From NCBI GenBank assembly GCA_033239005.1, contig BSQZ01000060.1, positions 2,957,501-3,021,500 of the forward strand: a stretch of 64,000 nt of DNA. The letters are read 5' to 3'. Of the stretch, positions 39,813 through 50,216 are shown piece by piece. The position numbers and the translations under genes are program-made. The notes below the pieces were generated by a model that was given only the letters and a program-made list of their open reading frames with translations, did not search any database and had not been told where the DNA came from. Positions within the stretch are counted from its first letter, which is position 1. Each line of letters opens with the position of its first letter. The stretch comes from Lamellibrachia satsuma (lineage: Eukaryota > Annelida > Polychaeta > Sabellida > Siboglinidae).

Positions 39813-40338
39813 AATTGTTACGATAAAGTTCTCATATACGCCATAATAACGGGTTTGTTGCCACTCCAGTGTCTATTCTATTTACACCTCCCCAACTCTG
39901 GGCATGTGCCTTTCCCTTTCCATGGGAGGAGGCTGAAGGGAGGTAAGGTGACAGGACGTAAGGCGACAGGACGAAAGGAGACGAGAAGGAAAGAAATGGG
40001 AGGGAAGACAAATTGATCGAAGGAAAGGGGAGTGGGGGAGACAGTAGCGAAGAAGTCGGGGGGCAAGGAGACAATAGTTAAGGCGATAGGAGTGAGGGAG
40101 TCGGGAGGGAGGGTGTCGGGGGGAAGGCGACGGGAGCGCAAGTTAGCCAGGCGACAGGAGGGAAAGGTGACAGGTTGATGAGTGAGAGATAGCCTGATAA
40201 CAGTCTGCCACCAAGTGACAAGGCTGCAGGACAGAATGTGATGGAGGGGATTCATCGGAAGTTCTATTCCGAGGCAGTGATAGAGGGGGTGAGAAAGAGA
40301 GCGAGGGTATTTGTGGGGGACTCAACTTGTTGTTTGTG
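39813..40338. repeat. Purine-rich degenerate minisatellite
   Basis: From about 39,930 to 40,250 the + strand is a run of imperfect GGCGACAGGA/AGGGAG words of 8-13 bases. The opposing Ser/Pro/Leu-rich frames on the - strand are artefacts. Confidence 0.75.
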
Positions 40339-40375
40339 ATGGCAATCTTGTTAAATCTTGTTAAATCTTTTAATG
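40339..40375 (+). mobile_element. CR1-like solo 3' tail
   Basis: GATGGCAATCTTGTTAAATC followed by another unit; only the terminal repeats are present. Confidence 0.75.
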
Positions 40376-41739
40376 TGTAATTTATCTGGGATGCGCGATT
40401 ATTACATATAATGAACGTACATTATGAACATTTGAACAGTGCATACTTACTCTTTGAACAGTGCATACTTACTCTTCCACAGTGCGTAAAAGCAAGCTCT
40501 AAACTAATATAGCATATGTGTGCTGTGCGAGATTTTCTGTTGCTATGCAGGGTACAGTCCGATTTGTTCGAGGTTTGTTTTTCAGGCTTTTACCAGCAAG
40601 TCAGGGGCGTGAGTATAGGGGCCTACAGCTGCGTCGTTCTGCGTTGACAAAACTTTGGCGAGTTCATTGTGTCATGACAAAATCGTATGTTGAAATATTC
40701 ACGGTTCTTTTGTCGTTCGGAATATAATATTATTGTATACGGCATTGGACTGGAAGCCAGTGTAGCGCCTTTAAAACGGGCGTCATGTGCGCGGCAACTG
40801 GTTATTGCGATGATATGAGAGAATGTGTTCTGCAGGCCCTGCATTTTCTATAAGTCAAGTCATGGGCAGGCTTTTTAAAATTAATGTTGGCACAGACATA
40901 ACCTAGGTACCGTACTTTAAAACACCGAGTGCAGCGCTTCTGCGCCAATATAATATAAGGCTATAGAAGAAACAAGCGCCATTTTTAACTTCTGTCTTCG
41001 GAAACGAGGCAAACTCTGCAATCAATCAACGTCAAAAAGAACATGGCGTTTTCGGCGCTGATGTACATTCAGTAAGCGGTTAAATGCAGAAGGAATTACC
41101 GTGGTTGACATCGATGACTATTCAGTGATCGGTCGAAAACTAAGCTAACTTCCACCTTTGCAGCAGAAGATAGTTTCTTGTACCCCGGTAGGTCAACGGC
41201 ACATGAAGCTACGCCAATACTCATTCTCGGACCAGTCAACGACAACGTCATAAAAATGACTTGTCGTAAACGCCGAGGAAGGGCGTACTATTACAAAGAA
41301 GGCCGAACTTCGCAGAGAACCGACAGCACTCTACTGAGCGGTAGATAAATGTCATCGAGAACATTTCGCGTCGATTCCCGGCCAATTTCTAGCGGGCGCA
41401 TTGAACGCGCAACATTCGGCTGCGCCTTCACCGGCGAACAATACGTTGCTATGGTAACAGTCACGATTGAGAATTATAATGGAGAATTTTCTGAGTGGCT
41501 GCGAGAGCGCTAGGCAAGTGACACGCAGGAAGACGTACGGTGGAAACCCATCGCCCAGAATCATATGTGATTACACAGTTGAAGTAGGGTTAAGACAGAG
41601 CTTGGATTCCGATACTTTCAACAAACGATATGAGCGTGTCACTTCATCTTCAACTTCTAACAGTCCTCAGGTGCGTCATTTATAATGTCTCCATCTGCCA
41701 GATTAACTGTTATTCTTTAAGCTGAAATGGACAGTCAAT
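40376..41739. other. No gene recognised
   Basis: Moderately CpG-rich DNA with frames up to 73 codons that I cannot assign. Confidence 0.45.
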
Positions 41740-41742
41740 GTA

Positions 41743-42680
41743 GGGGAGACCGGGGCTAGTCCGTCCTCTTGGACACTCCAATAGATCTAGAGACTGTATT
41801 TGTAGAGCTAGAGGATCAGTTTCGGCCTTAAATTGAAAGCACATATCTTGCCCACATTTGTGCTATCTACAAAACTGTTACAATACAATATCCAAATCTG
41901 ACTCTTAGTAGACTTACGCAAGCATGGGCGGACTTGTCCCATGCCGGGGCAAGTTCGCTCCGCACGTACTTTAGACAGCAAGTACACAAGAACAGTGCAG
42001 TTTTGTCTTATTTTTATGTCAAAACACGTCATGTTTGTGACAGACATTCTGTTATAAACTTAAAATCCTCACAAATTATGTGTTATCTATTAAATAAACC
42101 AGGCTAACAAAAAACAAGGTTGGCACTGCTTCGGCTAGAAAACGGTGAAATCAGAATGTGGTTTCATCACTTTCTTGACTAGAAAATAACACTAAGATGG
42201 ATAAATGGAAGTCTTTATAAGAGTGCGTGTTAGTGGGTTTATGTTCACAAGTGATCCTGGACATTTTACATCAGCTATCCTAGGGGCGAACTTGCCCCGT
42301 GGCACACAGGCGGGAAGTGTTCCAACACAGAGACATATTTGGTGGGGGCAAGTAAATACCACTGACACTGGATAGAGCAACACCATAATATCCAAACAAT
42401 AGCTCTGTTATCAGCACTCTAAATGTCTAGTCAATGCCACTAATAAGTACTCAAATTTGATCGAAACAAAACTTAAATAAATTTACGTTCAGTCACCAAA
42501 ATCAGTGTTCTAGCTCATAACTTTCCAGCCAGCAACTCGTGGATGCCAGTTTCCCGCTGCAGGTAATTTGATGATCATGTGACTTAGTCGTGTGACCGAA
42601 ATTACTCAATTCTCCAAAGGCACGGAATAAAAGCCTGTTAGCGCATTTGCCCCGGGGGCGGAATAGCCCCGGTCTCCCCT
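41743..42680. mobile_element. Inverted-repeat DNA element flanked by TA
   Basis: The termini GGGGAGACCGGGGCTA and TAGCCCCGGTCTCCCC form a perfect inverted repeat, each flanked by TA. Inside are several GGGGC-rich words next to AAGT/GAACTTGCCCC (near 41,940, 42,280, 42,330 and 42,640), like subterminal repeats. There is no transposase frame. TA duplication suits a Tc1/mariner-like mobiliser; this is tentative. A fragment of the same family lies at 8,630-8,843. Confidence 0.78.
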
Positions 42681-42879
42681 ACATGTCGTGATTCTGTCTG
42701 CAATCATTATTAGACGCTGGAAAAGCGGAATCTCGGGCAGAAACCCTATGCCCCACTGTGATTACCTGTCTGTTTTTCTTGAAGGTGTTTTCTAGAATAT
42801 TCATCCACTCTGTGAATTTAAGAATGTTGTTTCCCAATTCCTTCGCTTTGTGGGCATTCACGGGTATGCCACCTTGTAT

Positions 42880-43445
42880 AAAGCTCATTGGGTCACATTA
42901 TTGCTGAATGTGACACCACGTCACGCTTGTTTGGCATCAAATGGTTGAAAGGTGTAGCTATCCGTAAGTTGACTAGTGACCCGGATTTCAAGGAAGAGGC
43001 CATAATATTACGTGCGTGTTCTCTGATGCCGCATCTAAGGATGATGCCATTTCTGTTGGCGAAGCCATTCTGGTGAGGGCTTGAATGCACTGCGTTATAG
43101 ACATTTCTCTGAGAAGATGACCATGTGCATCACTAGTGTCCAATTGCACACTTTCCGCCGGACAGCAGCGGATGCCTCCTATCACAGTGCTCGTGTGTAT
43201 TATTAAGTTGATAGGAAATCTGACAACTTGGACCCCAAAAAACGAAGATGATTTCGAATATGGGATCGTCTTGCGCCACGAATGTCCGATATACCGCCAG
43301 CTCCAGAGATTCATTTGAAGGTCATCAGATGTAACTGAAAACAGACTGCAACACACGAAGGGGCGCATGCAAGAAGCACGGACTGGAATGTTCAGCTGAA
43401 TGCAAGGGTACAAGTTGCACTATCTTCCTTGCTCTCTGTGGACGA
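42880..43445 (+). pseudogene. Fossil of a CXC-domain protein family (mobile-element associated)
   Basis: In shifting + strand frames the sequence reads CDTTSRLFGIKWLKGVAIRK (about 42,910), ASKDDAISVGEAIL, GLNALRYRHFSEK and AADASYHSARVYY. It ends with a tesmin-like CXC motif CNTRRGACKKHGLECSAECK (about 43,350-43,410). I know these blocks, in this order, from an abundant family of uncharacterised invertebrate proteins often found among repeats. At least three frameshifts make it dead. The N-terminal part is not seen. Confidence 0.6.
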
Positions 43446-44037
43446 TGTAGACGAGGGAGGAGACGCAGAATGAAAGAAGTGATCGTGTTTCAAGTGGTGA
43501 TGACCGGATTTATTTTTATGGGGTGCTACTGTGGTGCATAATCCTATATCGATTATTTTTTTGGCGTTTTCTTAATTCAGAGCCGTTCTATGAACGTTCA
43601 ATTATCTAAAACATGATTAGCCGTGACAACATGTATTGCTTGATAATCCAGGAGGGATTATAACATATGGATGATTCTTGGTGATTTTTGTCTTATATCC
43701 TCTACGTCACAAAGACTTGATTAAAGTTCTCATAGTCACTGCAAACACAAGATTCCACTTTATATTGAGCTGAAACGTTCACTCAACATTACACAAAAGA
43801 AAGAAATGTGTACAATTTAGAAAGAATTTGTGACGGTTAAAAGTTTTAACGTTTCATGACATGACAAGTTGGTGCTGCAGAGTCAGCAAAAAAATATGCG
43901 ACCGACTTGACTGTTTCAGTTACACGATGAACACAATTACCGGCTAATTTTTCGTGATCTGAACTACGAAAAATGTACATTTGATCGTCTGAGCTATCAT
44001 TATTAACAAAATAAATAGCTTTGCCATGAAAGTGATG
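43446..44037. other. No gene recognised
   Basis: AT-rich DNA without supported genes. Confidence 0.5.
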
Positions 44038-44275
44038 ACAAATCGTGACGTAGATGACATCACGTGACGTAGAGGACGAATCGTGACGTATAGGACAGCT
44101 CGCCCATATAATGCATATACGTATAGGTCGACTCTCCCATATAATACACAAGCGTGTATGTGCATATATAATTCTTATCAAACAATCGGCAACATTCGTT
44201 ATGGCTTTTTCGACGATTTTAAAACACAGTGTCCTCTGCGTCACCATTAGTGTGACGTAAAGGACCATGACGCAA
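44038..44275. other. Cluster of TGACGT (CRE-like) words
   Basis: TGACGT or its complement occurs about five times (near 44,046, 44,066, 44,087 and 44,252, plus the TGCGTCA variant at 44,238), some as GTGACGTAGAGGAC repeats. GTCCTCTGCGTCAC and GTGACGTAAAGGAC near 44,230-44,265 form a hairpin. No gene is adjacent, so a regulatory role is unproven. Confidence 0.4.
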
Positions 44276-44639
44276 AGGATAGCTTTGCATTCATTATGAA
44301 CCTTTTAATTATGCGTCCAAGAAGAAATATCTATCAACAAATAATTTGCGCGCCTAATATGTAGCGTTCGTTGAAGACATAACATAAACATACGCTCCTG
44401 TTGGTTGACGAAAATTTTAGAAAATATAGTCTGGTATAACTTTTAATATGGCACAGCAAAGAGACAGCTGGGCCATGTGACTCAACAACATTTTTTTTTA
44501 CGTTAAATGGAGCAACTGATTTTCCGTACTAACACGTACACTGATATGGTACTAGATATATTATTCAAATTAGATTCCCATGTCCATTCATATATCGATC
44601 ACGGATATTTGCGGAATAATTGGCGGTCATCTTGAAAAT
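44276..44639. other. No gene recognised
   Basis: AT-rich DNA; nothing recognised. Confidence 0.45.
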
Positions 44640-45021
44640 GGCAGCTCAGCACCCTTTTGTATGGTGCAGAGACCTGGACTACCTGTCGTAAACAGGAATT
44701 TAAATTACACGGTTTCCACTGCTGCTTACGTACTATCCTTGGCGTGAAATGGTAAGACAAATTACCAACCTGGAAATCCTCCAACACTGCAACTCAACTC
44801 CACTAAACAGCATTCTAAAACAGAGACGGCTACGTTGGCTTGGTCACGTACACCGTATGCCCATTGACCGTCTTCCTAAATTATGTATCGGGAGTTAACT
44901 GGAGGCAAACAACCAGTTGGCCAACTCAAATATGTCATAAAAAGAGACCTAACAGATTGTGGCATCGATCCTACGCACTGGCAAACAGTTACTGAACAAC
45001 GACCTACCTAGCGAACCAGTC
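44640..45021 (+). mobile_element. RTE-like RT C-terminus, left part (interrupted by Gypsy)
   Basis: Translating through a few stops gives LLYGAETWTTCRKQEFKLHG, RRLRWLGHVHRMPIDRLPK and CGIDPTHWQTVTEQRPT, typical of the RT C-terminal region. It stops at the Gypsy insertion; the remainder resumes at 49,244. Confidence 0.85.
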
Positions 45022-45029
45022 TTACTGGC

Positions 45030-45129
45030 TGTGGGAGTGTTGGTATAGTGTATGTTTTATTCTCGTTAATCGCGGTACACGCCACTGCAAGAACCTCCCT
45101 TCTGCGCATCCTTGTGCGCAACCTAACTA
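45030..45129 (-). repeat. Gypsy 3' LTR (100 bp)
   Basis: Identical to the 5' LTR except for one internal 31-base deletion after TATAGTGTAT. The two bases TG/CA ends are not perfect. Confidence 0.9.
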
Positions 45130-45248
45130 CCTAACGGATGCGAGTCAGGGTAAGATGCCGCGTTCGCCTGGGGTAGCGCCATTCACGACAATCTGGTGTC
45201 ACTTGTTGAGGCTTCGGCGTCACCACCACAGCAGTGGGTTGTGATTCA

Positions 45249-45923
45249 CTAGCAGCACCGGAACAGCTGGATCATTAGTCGTAACAGCTGGATCATTGGT
45301 CGTAACAGCTGGATCATTAGTCGTAACAGCTGGATCATTAGTCGTAACAGCTGGATCATTGGTCGTAACAGCTGGATCATTGGTCGTAACAGCTGGATCA
45401 TTGGTCGTATCAGCCGGCTCCGCCTGCTGTCTGTGATCAACCTCAATGATAACGTCATCGGGCCGGTTTCATGACTGGCCCGCGGAATCAGAGGCACAGG
45501 TTTGAAGAACGATGAGTTCCTGGTGATCACTCTCTCACCCCTCTTAGCAGAGATCATGGAACCCTTTCTGCCGACTATAACGTAGGGTCGAGGATCGTAC
45601 GTAGGTGTTAATTTGTTCTTACGTCGGTTCCGTAGAAGTACAACATCGTCGGGTGAAAGATCTGATGGTTTTGCATTACCCGAGGCATCCGCGTACTGCT
45701 TCATCATCTCCTTCGCCGCTCGGTCGTTGTACTCGATCTCATCGTGGTCTTCACACTCGTCTGTCGTTTGCGGAAATCTAAAGCGCATCGTATGTGCAAG
45801 CATGAGTTTTGCCGGGGCACACTTCGTGCTGGCGTGTGGCGTCATGCGATAGTTTCTCAGGAATGTATTCAATTCCTGGCGCCAGCTCCTGCCTTGCGCC
45901 CTTGCGACTCGGATGGCTTTCAC
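45249..45923 (-). pseudogene. Gypsy integrase C-terminal region with a 7-residue tail repeat
   Basis: The frame gives FLRNYRMTPHASTKCAPAKL, then a chromodomain-less basic C-terminus (DVVLLRNRRKNKLTPTYDPR). It ends in repeats of MIQLLRP encoded by a 21-bp tandem repeat at 45,262-45,418. The upstream integrase core is in a neighbouring open frame. Confidence 0.8.
45262..45418. repeat. 21-bp tandem repeat, about 7 copies
   Basis: AACAGCTGGATCATTAGTCG units start every 21 bases from 45,262, with an A/G variant. The unit is seven codons, so it extends the Pol C-terminus in frame. Confidence 0.96.
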
Positions 45924-45965
45924 CAGTGGTTGGTTGATCCACTCTGCTTGGGCGTTGGCGTGGCA

Positions 45966-46343
45966 CTACAATGGCGTTATCTCGAGGTGCCGGAATCCGA
46001 GGTACTTTGCGAACTGTGCAAGTTCGCTGCCATTGAATGGTGGTCCGTTATCGCTCTTAACCACGTTAGGAACACCGAATTGTGAGAACGGGATAGTCGT
46101 CTTCGCCGAAGTTGAATGGACGATTTCCACTACTGGGAAACGCGAATATTCATCGACGATCACCAAGAGATATTCGCCAGTTGGCAGTGGACCACAGAAG
46201 TCCACACATACTCGCTGCCATGGCCCGTCTGGCAGTTTCGACATGTTCAGAGGCTGCCTCCGTTCTACCGGTGTTGTGGTTTGGCAGGGCAGACACTCCC
46301 GAACCATCTTTTCGATGCGCTTATCTAAGCACGGGAACCACAC
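45966..46343 (-). pseudogene. Gypsy integrase: zinc-binding and catalytic core
   Basis: The frame shows the end of the HHCC zinc finger (ECLPCQT) and the core with VCVDFCGPL (first Asp), then IVDEYSRFPVVEI and VKSDNGPPFNGSELAQFAKY (second Asp), with the Glu expected downstream. It catalyses insertion of element DNA when part of an intact polyprotein. Confidence 0.85.
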
Positions 46344-46368
46344 TTTGGTGCGTATTAGCGCGTTTGTC

Positions 46369-46977
46369 TTAGATATGCCAAGATGTCCTTCGTGTGCGAT
46401 GTGCTCTCTGTTGTAGTGACCGTGAAAGCACGATTCGCGTGCCTCGCAAGATTAGGCTGTTATCATCGGACACTGTCAGTTCGTCTTTGACTTTGGCAAC
46501 ACTTCTGAGAGATGTCGTGTCAATGTCGTACATCTTTTCTGCCTCGTGCCAGCGGTAGGTGCGTATGCATTCAGCGACAACTTGTAGCGTTTTGTCGTTG
46601 AGAGTAGCACGCTTCACCTCATCCAGGCTCATGGCTTTGGGAACAGCTTCAGACGCAATGAAGTTAACGTACTCCTCTGCCATCTTCTGAGTTCTGGGTG
46701 GTTCTTGTGTAGTTGCCACTGGGTGGCGCGAAATGTAGTCAGTCGTATTGTCCTTGTCTGGGCGGTACTGAATCTTGCAACAGGACGGCTGAAGGCGTAG
46801 TCCCCGCCGTTCGACTCGGAGCGGGGGCTTGGGCTTCTTCCAAATATAGACCAGTGGTTTATGGTCTGTGTAGATATTAGATAGTGAACAGTTTGCCACG
46901 TACGTAGAGGTCAAAATGTTTACATGCCCAAACGACCGCCAATGCTTCACGTTCCGACTGAGAGTGACGTGTATCAA
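46369..46977 (-). pseudogene. Gypsy RNase H and linker region
   Basis: The frame contains IYTDHKPLVYIWKKP, QYRPDKDNTTDYISRHP and the linker leading to the integrase zinc finger. The RNase H N-terminus lies in another frame, so the polyprotein is broken here. Confidence 0.8.
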
Positions 46978-47884
46978 CGTCGGTTAACGACCTACTGCCG
47001 TATGCAATGCTTCTGCCTTCTTGAGTCAAGATGCCGGCCAAACCGACCGGGGAGGCATCTACTTCGATTTCCGTTTCCAGTTCTGGATAAAATATTCCAC
47101 CAAAGCATCACTGGTTAGCGCGTCTTTGAGTTTTTGCAAAGCGCCTTCTTCAGCCACTCCCCCCCCCTCCCGTGCCACTTGACGTCTTTGCGAGTGAGAC
47201 TTCTCAGTGGTTCTGTGATGGTTGCCATATTTGGAATCAACCTGAAACATTAGCTTGCCATGCCGAGCAGGCAACGTACTTCACTCGGGCTCTTCGGGGG
47301 CAGTAGCTTTGTATACTGCTGCCACTTTCTTAGGGTCCGGTGAAAGTCCATCTTTCGAAACGATGTAGCCGTAAAACTTTATCGACGCATTTCGTGAAGT
47401 TGATGGTCAGACCATTCCCATGCAGTCGTTGCAGAGCTGCAGCTAGCGTCTTGTGATGATATTCAGGGTTGCTGAACACGAAAATGCCATCGCTTATGTT
47501 GCAGACACCAGGAATACCCTGCAGTACCTGCTGTGTGGTGTTCTGAAACTCGGATGCCGACGATATGCCAAAATTCAGACGCTTGTATCGCCAGAGTCCA
47601 GCATGGGTAAAAAAACGTCGTTATGTAGCGACTGTCTGGATGCAACTCCAGCTGATGATAGCCAGACCGAAGATGTAGTTTCGAGAAGACTGTGCTGCCG
47701 TTCAAGTCATGAATAATGTTATCAATAGTTGGCGTTAGCTTCACGCATGTCTACACACAGACGAATGCTGTTCGGGTCGTTTGGTTTCGGGGGCGTGAAA
47801 ATGTGAGAAATCCACGGCGTCGGCTCATCAACCCTGTCGATGTTATATTGAGCTTCAAGTTTCTGGAGTTCTTGTTCCACTTTC
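46978..47884 (-). pseudogene. Gypsy reverse transcriptase region, frame-broken
   Basis: The pieces read PTPWISHIFTPPKPND and IRLCVDMREAN, then after a frameshift TPTIDNIIHDLNGSTVFSKL and LRSGYHQLELHPDSRY. The YxDD-equivalent region (about 47,490) is in yet another frame. RT copies the element RNA; this copy cannot make it. Confidence 0.82.
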
Positions 47885-48162
47885 TACCTCAAGTGAAACG
47901 GAACATGCCTTTGTCCTTGAGCTACAAGTTTCACACTTGTGTCAATGTGACGTTTCACCTGGCAGTTCTTCAACTTGCCAATACCCTCGCAAAGGTGTGG
48001 GTATTTGTTGTGTAAGTCGTCGATGCCATTGTTGTTGGGACTCATTGTCGCACTTCGAACCAGTTGGACCAATCCCAATGTATGGGCGGTGTCGCAACTG
48101 AGAATGTTGCCTGCCACTCTGCCCGAGATCACGTACACTTCAGCCTCAGTGTGGCCTCCCTT

Positions 48163-49038
48163 TCATGAGATGCTTGTCGTGAATTTGCCATGCAGTGAGC
48201 CATATGCGTATATGTTGGTACGACCCGGCTGCAGGCTCTGGTACGTGTAACTATCGATTACATTTACCGTCGACCCCGTGTCGACGAGCACCGTTACTTC
48301 CGTGCCAGACACATCGACTCTTGCCCATGGCTGGGTCCGCTTTTGATCATTGTTGACGTTGGATATGTACTTGTCGTTCGAATCAGAGTCCGTCTGCGGC
48401 TGTAAACGTCTGACTGTCTGTTTCGCCCACTGTTTCCTTCTCTGGTATAGCTTGGGCGTCAGGTGCTGCGTTTGTGGCTTGCTCGCTCTTTCGCTCCGGC
48501 ACATCTTAGCGTAGTGGTCGAATTTTCCACAATTTGTGCATCTTTGTCCCTTCGCCGGGCAGTCACCCTTGTGTGGGAATGGCCTTCCACACCAGTAGCA
48601 CGTCTTGGATTTCGTATCTAGTCTCGACGGCTGCCACCTTGGCTGAAATCGTTTCTTCGACACTGCGTTGACGGAAGCTGAGGACGTCAATTCTATTTCA
48701 CGAGGCTGCTGCTCAGCTCGCTCGTACGCACGGGCATTGTAAAAGAAATCTCTCAGTTTCAAAGCATCTTTCTGGGATTTATTATGCATTGCTGTTATGC
48801 TGAAATTGTTGACAAATTGCGATACTGTCAACAGTTCGATCAGCTCTGCCTTTTTCATGCCATCAGGGTTTAGCATCGACATAGCTTCCTTCACCCTCAT
48901 ATAGAAGTTGTCTACTGTCTCGGATTCAGTTTGCTTGATGTTTTGAATGACGTTCGTGAGGTATACCTTATTCATCCTCGGTGAAAAGAAGGAATGTTTG
49001 CAGCGAAACCACTTGCCGTTAAACTTGCGGAATGTCAC
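48163..49038 (-). CDS. Gypsy Gag-protease open frame (291 codons)
   Basis: The frame begins in Gag, with two CCHC zinc knuckles (CYWCGRPFPHKGDCPAKG and CTNCGKFDHYAKMC) near residues 165-200. An aspartic protease follows with VLVDTGSTVNVID (catalytic DTG) near residue 255. A TGA at 48,163 ends it, though the same frame continues as protease to 47,884. The Gag N-terminus near 49,038-49,110 is short or missing an obvious Met. Confidence 0.85.
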   Translation of the reverse strand: MTFRKFNGKWFRCKHSFFSPRMNKVYLTNVIQNIKQTESETVDNFYMRVKEAMSMLNPDGMKKAELIELLTVSQFVNNFSITAMHNKSQKDALKLRDFFYNARAYERAEQQPREIELTSSASVNAVSKKRFQPRWQPSRLDTKSKTCYWCGRPFPHKGDCPAKGQRCTNCGKFDHYAKMCRSERASKPQTQHLTPKLYQRRKQWAKQTVRRLQPQTDSDSNDKYISNVNNDQKRTQPWARVDVSGTEVTVLVDTGSTVNVIDSYTYQSLQPGRTNIYAYGSLHGKFTTSIS

Positions 49039-49112
49039 AGGAACTGACGGCTGAATTCATTCATTCTGCCAGCGTATTCAGTCTCTGGGTTCTGCTTTAA
49101 CACGTTGCCAGA

Positions 49113-49243
49113 TGTGGGAGTGTTGGTATAGTGTATCTACAACACGTAGAGTGTTTGAATTGTACGGCTTTTATTCTCGTTAATCGCGGTACACGCCACT
49201 GCAAGAACCTCCCTTCTGCGCATCCTTGTGCGCAACCTAACTA
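49113..49243 (-). repeat. Gypsy 5' LTR (131 bp)
   Basis: It shares about 100 identical bases with the 3' LTR plus 31 bases lost there. LTR identity points to a recent insertion. Confidence 0.9.
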
Positions 49244-49355
49244 TTACGCGTTGGTAAGATGCCACACTGGCGGTTCTGCTATAGACATCAAAGCATACCA
49301 GATTCGCCAGGAGATCAAGCGTGCGAGGCGTCATGCTCGCAATCAATCGACATGA
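49244..49355 (+). mobile_element. RTE-like RT C-terminus, right part
   Basis: It resumes the sequence interrupted at 45,021. The + frame reads SAIDIKAYQIRQEIKRARRH, the basic end of the RT polypeptide, then a stop. Confidence 0.75.
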
Positions 49356-49997
49356 TGCAGCAAACATAAGCATTGTCTCACGAGATAAAAGCTGGCCACT
49401 ACTACTCAAAGCGAGGCTAACGCCAGAATTTGCCTTAAAACTAAAAGAGCGTCTTCGAAAAAGCTTCACTGTACGGTAATATGCAACGCATCAAATGTAT
49501 AAAAATCACGGGGCCGTTGGATTACTTTCCTGTAGTGATTATTACGAACAGTTGCGTACATTTCCGTCCGATATACTGGTCGGTGTAGTCTTCGACCTAC
49601 TTAATAGAATATGCCGTTTATAAAAACATCTGAAGAAACATTTTGTGTAAGATATACCAAATCAGCAAAAGCTACTTCATTTATTCAATGCAAACAAATT
49701 ATTAAAACAGTTGTTTTGAGTTAAAAACTTACGAATATTGAACATCTGAACCAAGTCGCGGGAGTCGATGAAACCGGCGGAATTCGATCTATATTTATGG
49801 CAAGCCGTACAGACAATCGATTTTAATTTTACCACTTTGTTCCAATTATGTCAACTTTGTATAAAACCTGGCTTGACATAGCGCTTTATAAAACACATAC
49901 ACATATATTTGTATTGAATATATAACGTTAATGTAGTAAATTTTTTCTCGTATATTTAACGCATTTTAATTCTTCCTACTTTTATGACAAGACTAAC
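49356..49997. other. No gene recognised
   Basis: AT-rich DNA; nothing recognised. Confidence 0.45.
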
Positions 49998-50216
49998 TTG
50001 CCATATATCTACCACAAAAAGGGCTATTATTGTCACGTGGCCAAGAACGAGACATGCGTCAGCAGACGCTCAATAATAATGTCTGGTAAGCATGCAAAGC
50101 CGGTTTTTTTATCAAGGTATGTATATCATAAACGTGTTCCATGTTATATTATATATAAAAATATATTTTGCTCAGACAACACTCTGTATTGTTATTGTCG
50201 TAAACAGACGCTGTGA
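49998..50216 (+). other. Small cysteine-containing open frame, unidentified
   Basis: A 72-codon frame with six Cys. Inside it, a GTAAGC donor at 50,086 and a TTTTGCTCAG acceptor ending at 50,175 could remove 90 in-frame bases. The spliced form would keep four Cys (C-x6-C ... C-x-C). No signal peptide exon is visible. It may be chance. Confidence 0.2.

Larger units (their letters stand above)
45026..49243 (-). mobile_element. Ty3/Gypsy LTR retrotransposon, complete in layout, coding-defective
   Basis: Two LTRs bound gag, protease, RT, RNase H and integrase in the Ty3/Gypsy order on the - strand. TTAC occurs at both outer junctions (45,022-45,025 and 49,244-49,247), a 4-bp target duplication, and the flanks join into one RTE-like sequence. 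A tRNA-primer-like TGGCAACG word follows the 5' LTR by two bases. At least two in-frame stops (about 48,163 and 47,884) and a frameshift (about 47,745) break Pol. RNase H words (YTDHKPL, YRPDKDN, DYISRHP) resemble K02A2.6-like / Mag-type elements. Confidence 0.93.

Noticed and set aside
39832..40325. Ser/Pro/Leu-rich frames on the - strand (up to 125 codons)
   Set aside because: They translate a degenerate purine-rich minisatellite and overlap each other in different frames.
42988..43413. 140-codon open frame on the - strand
   Set aside because: Antisense to the CXC-family fossil, whose + strand blocks are recognisable; treated as a shadow.
45613..46416. Several + strand open frames of 79-167 codons
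   Set aside because: Antisense shadows of the Gypsy integrase and its C-terminal region.
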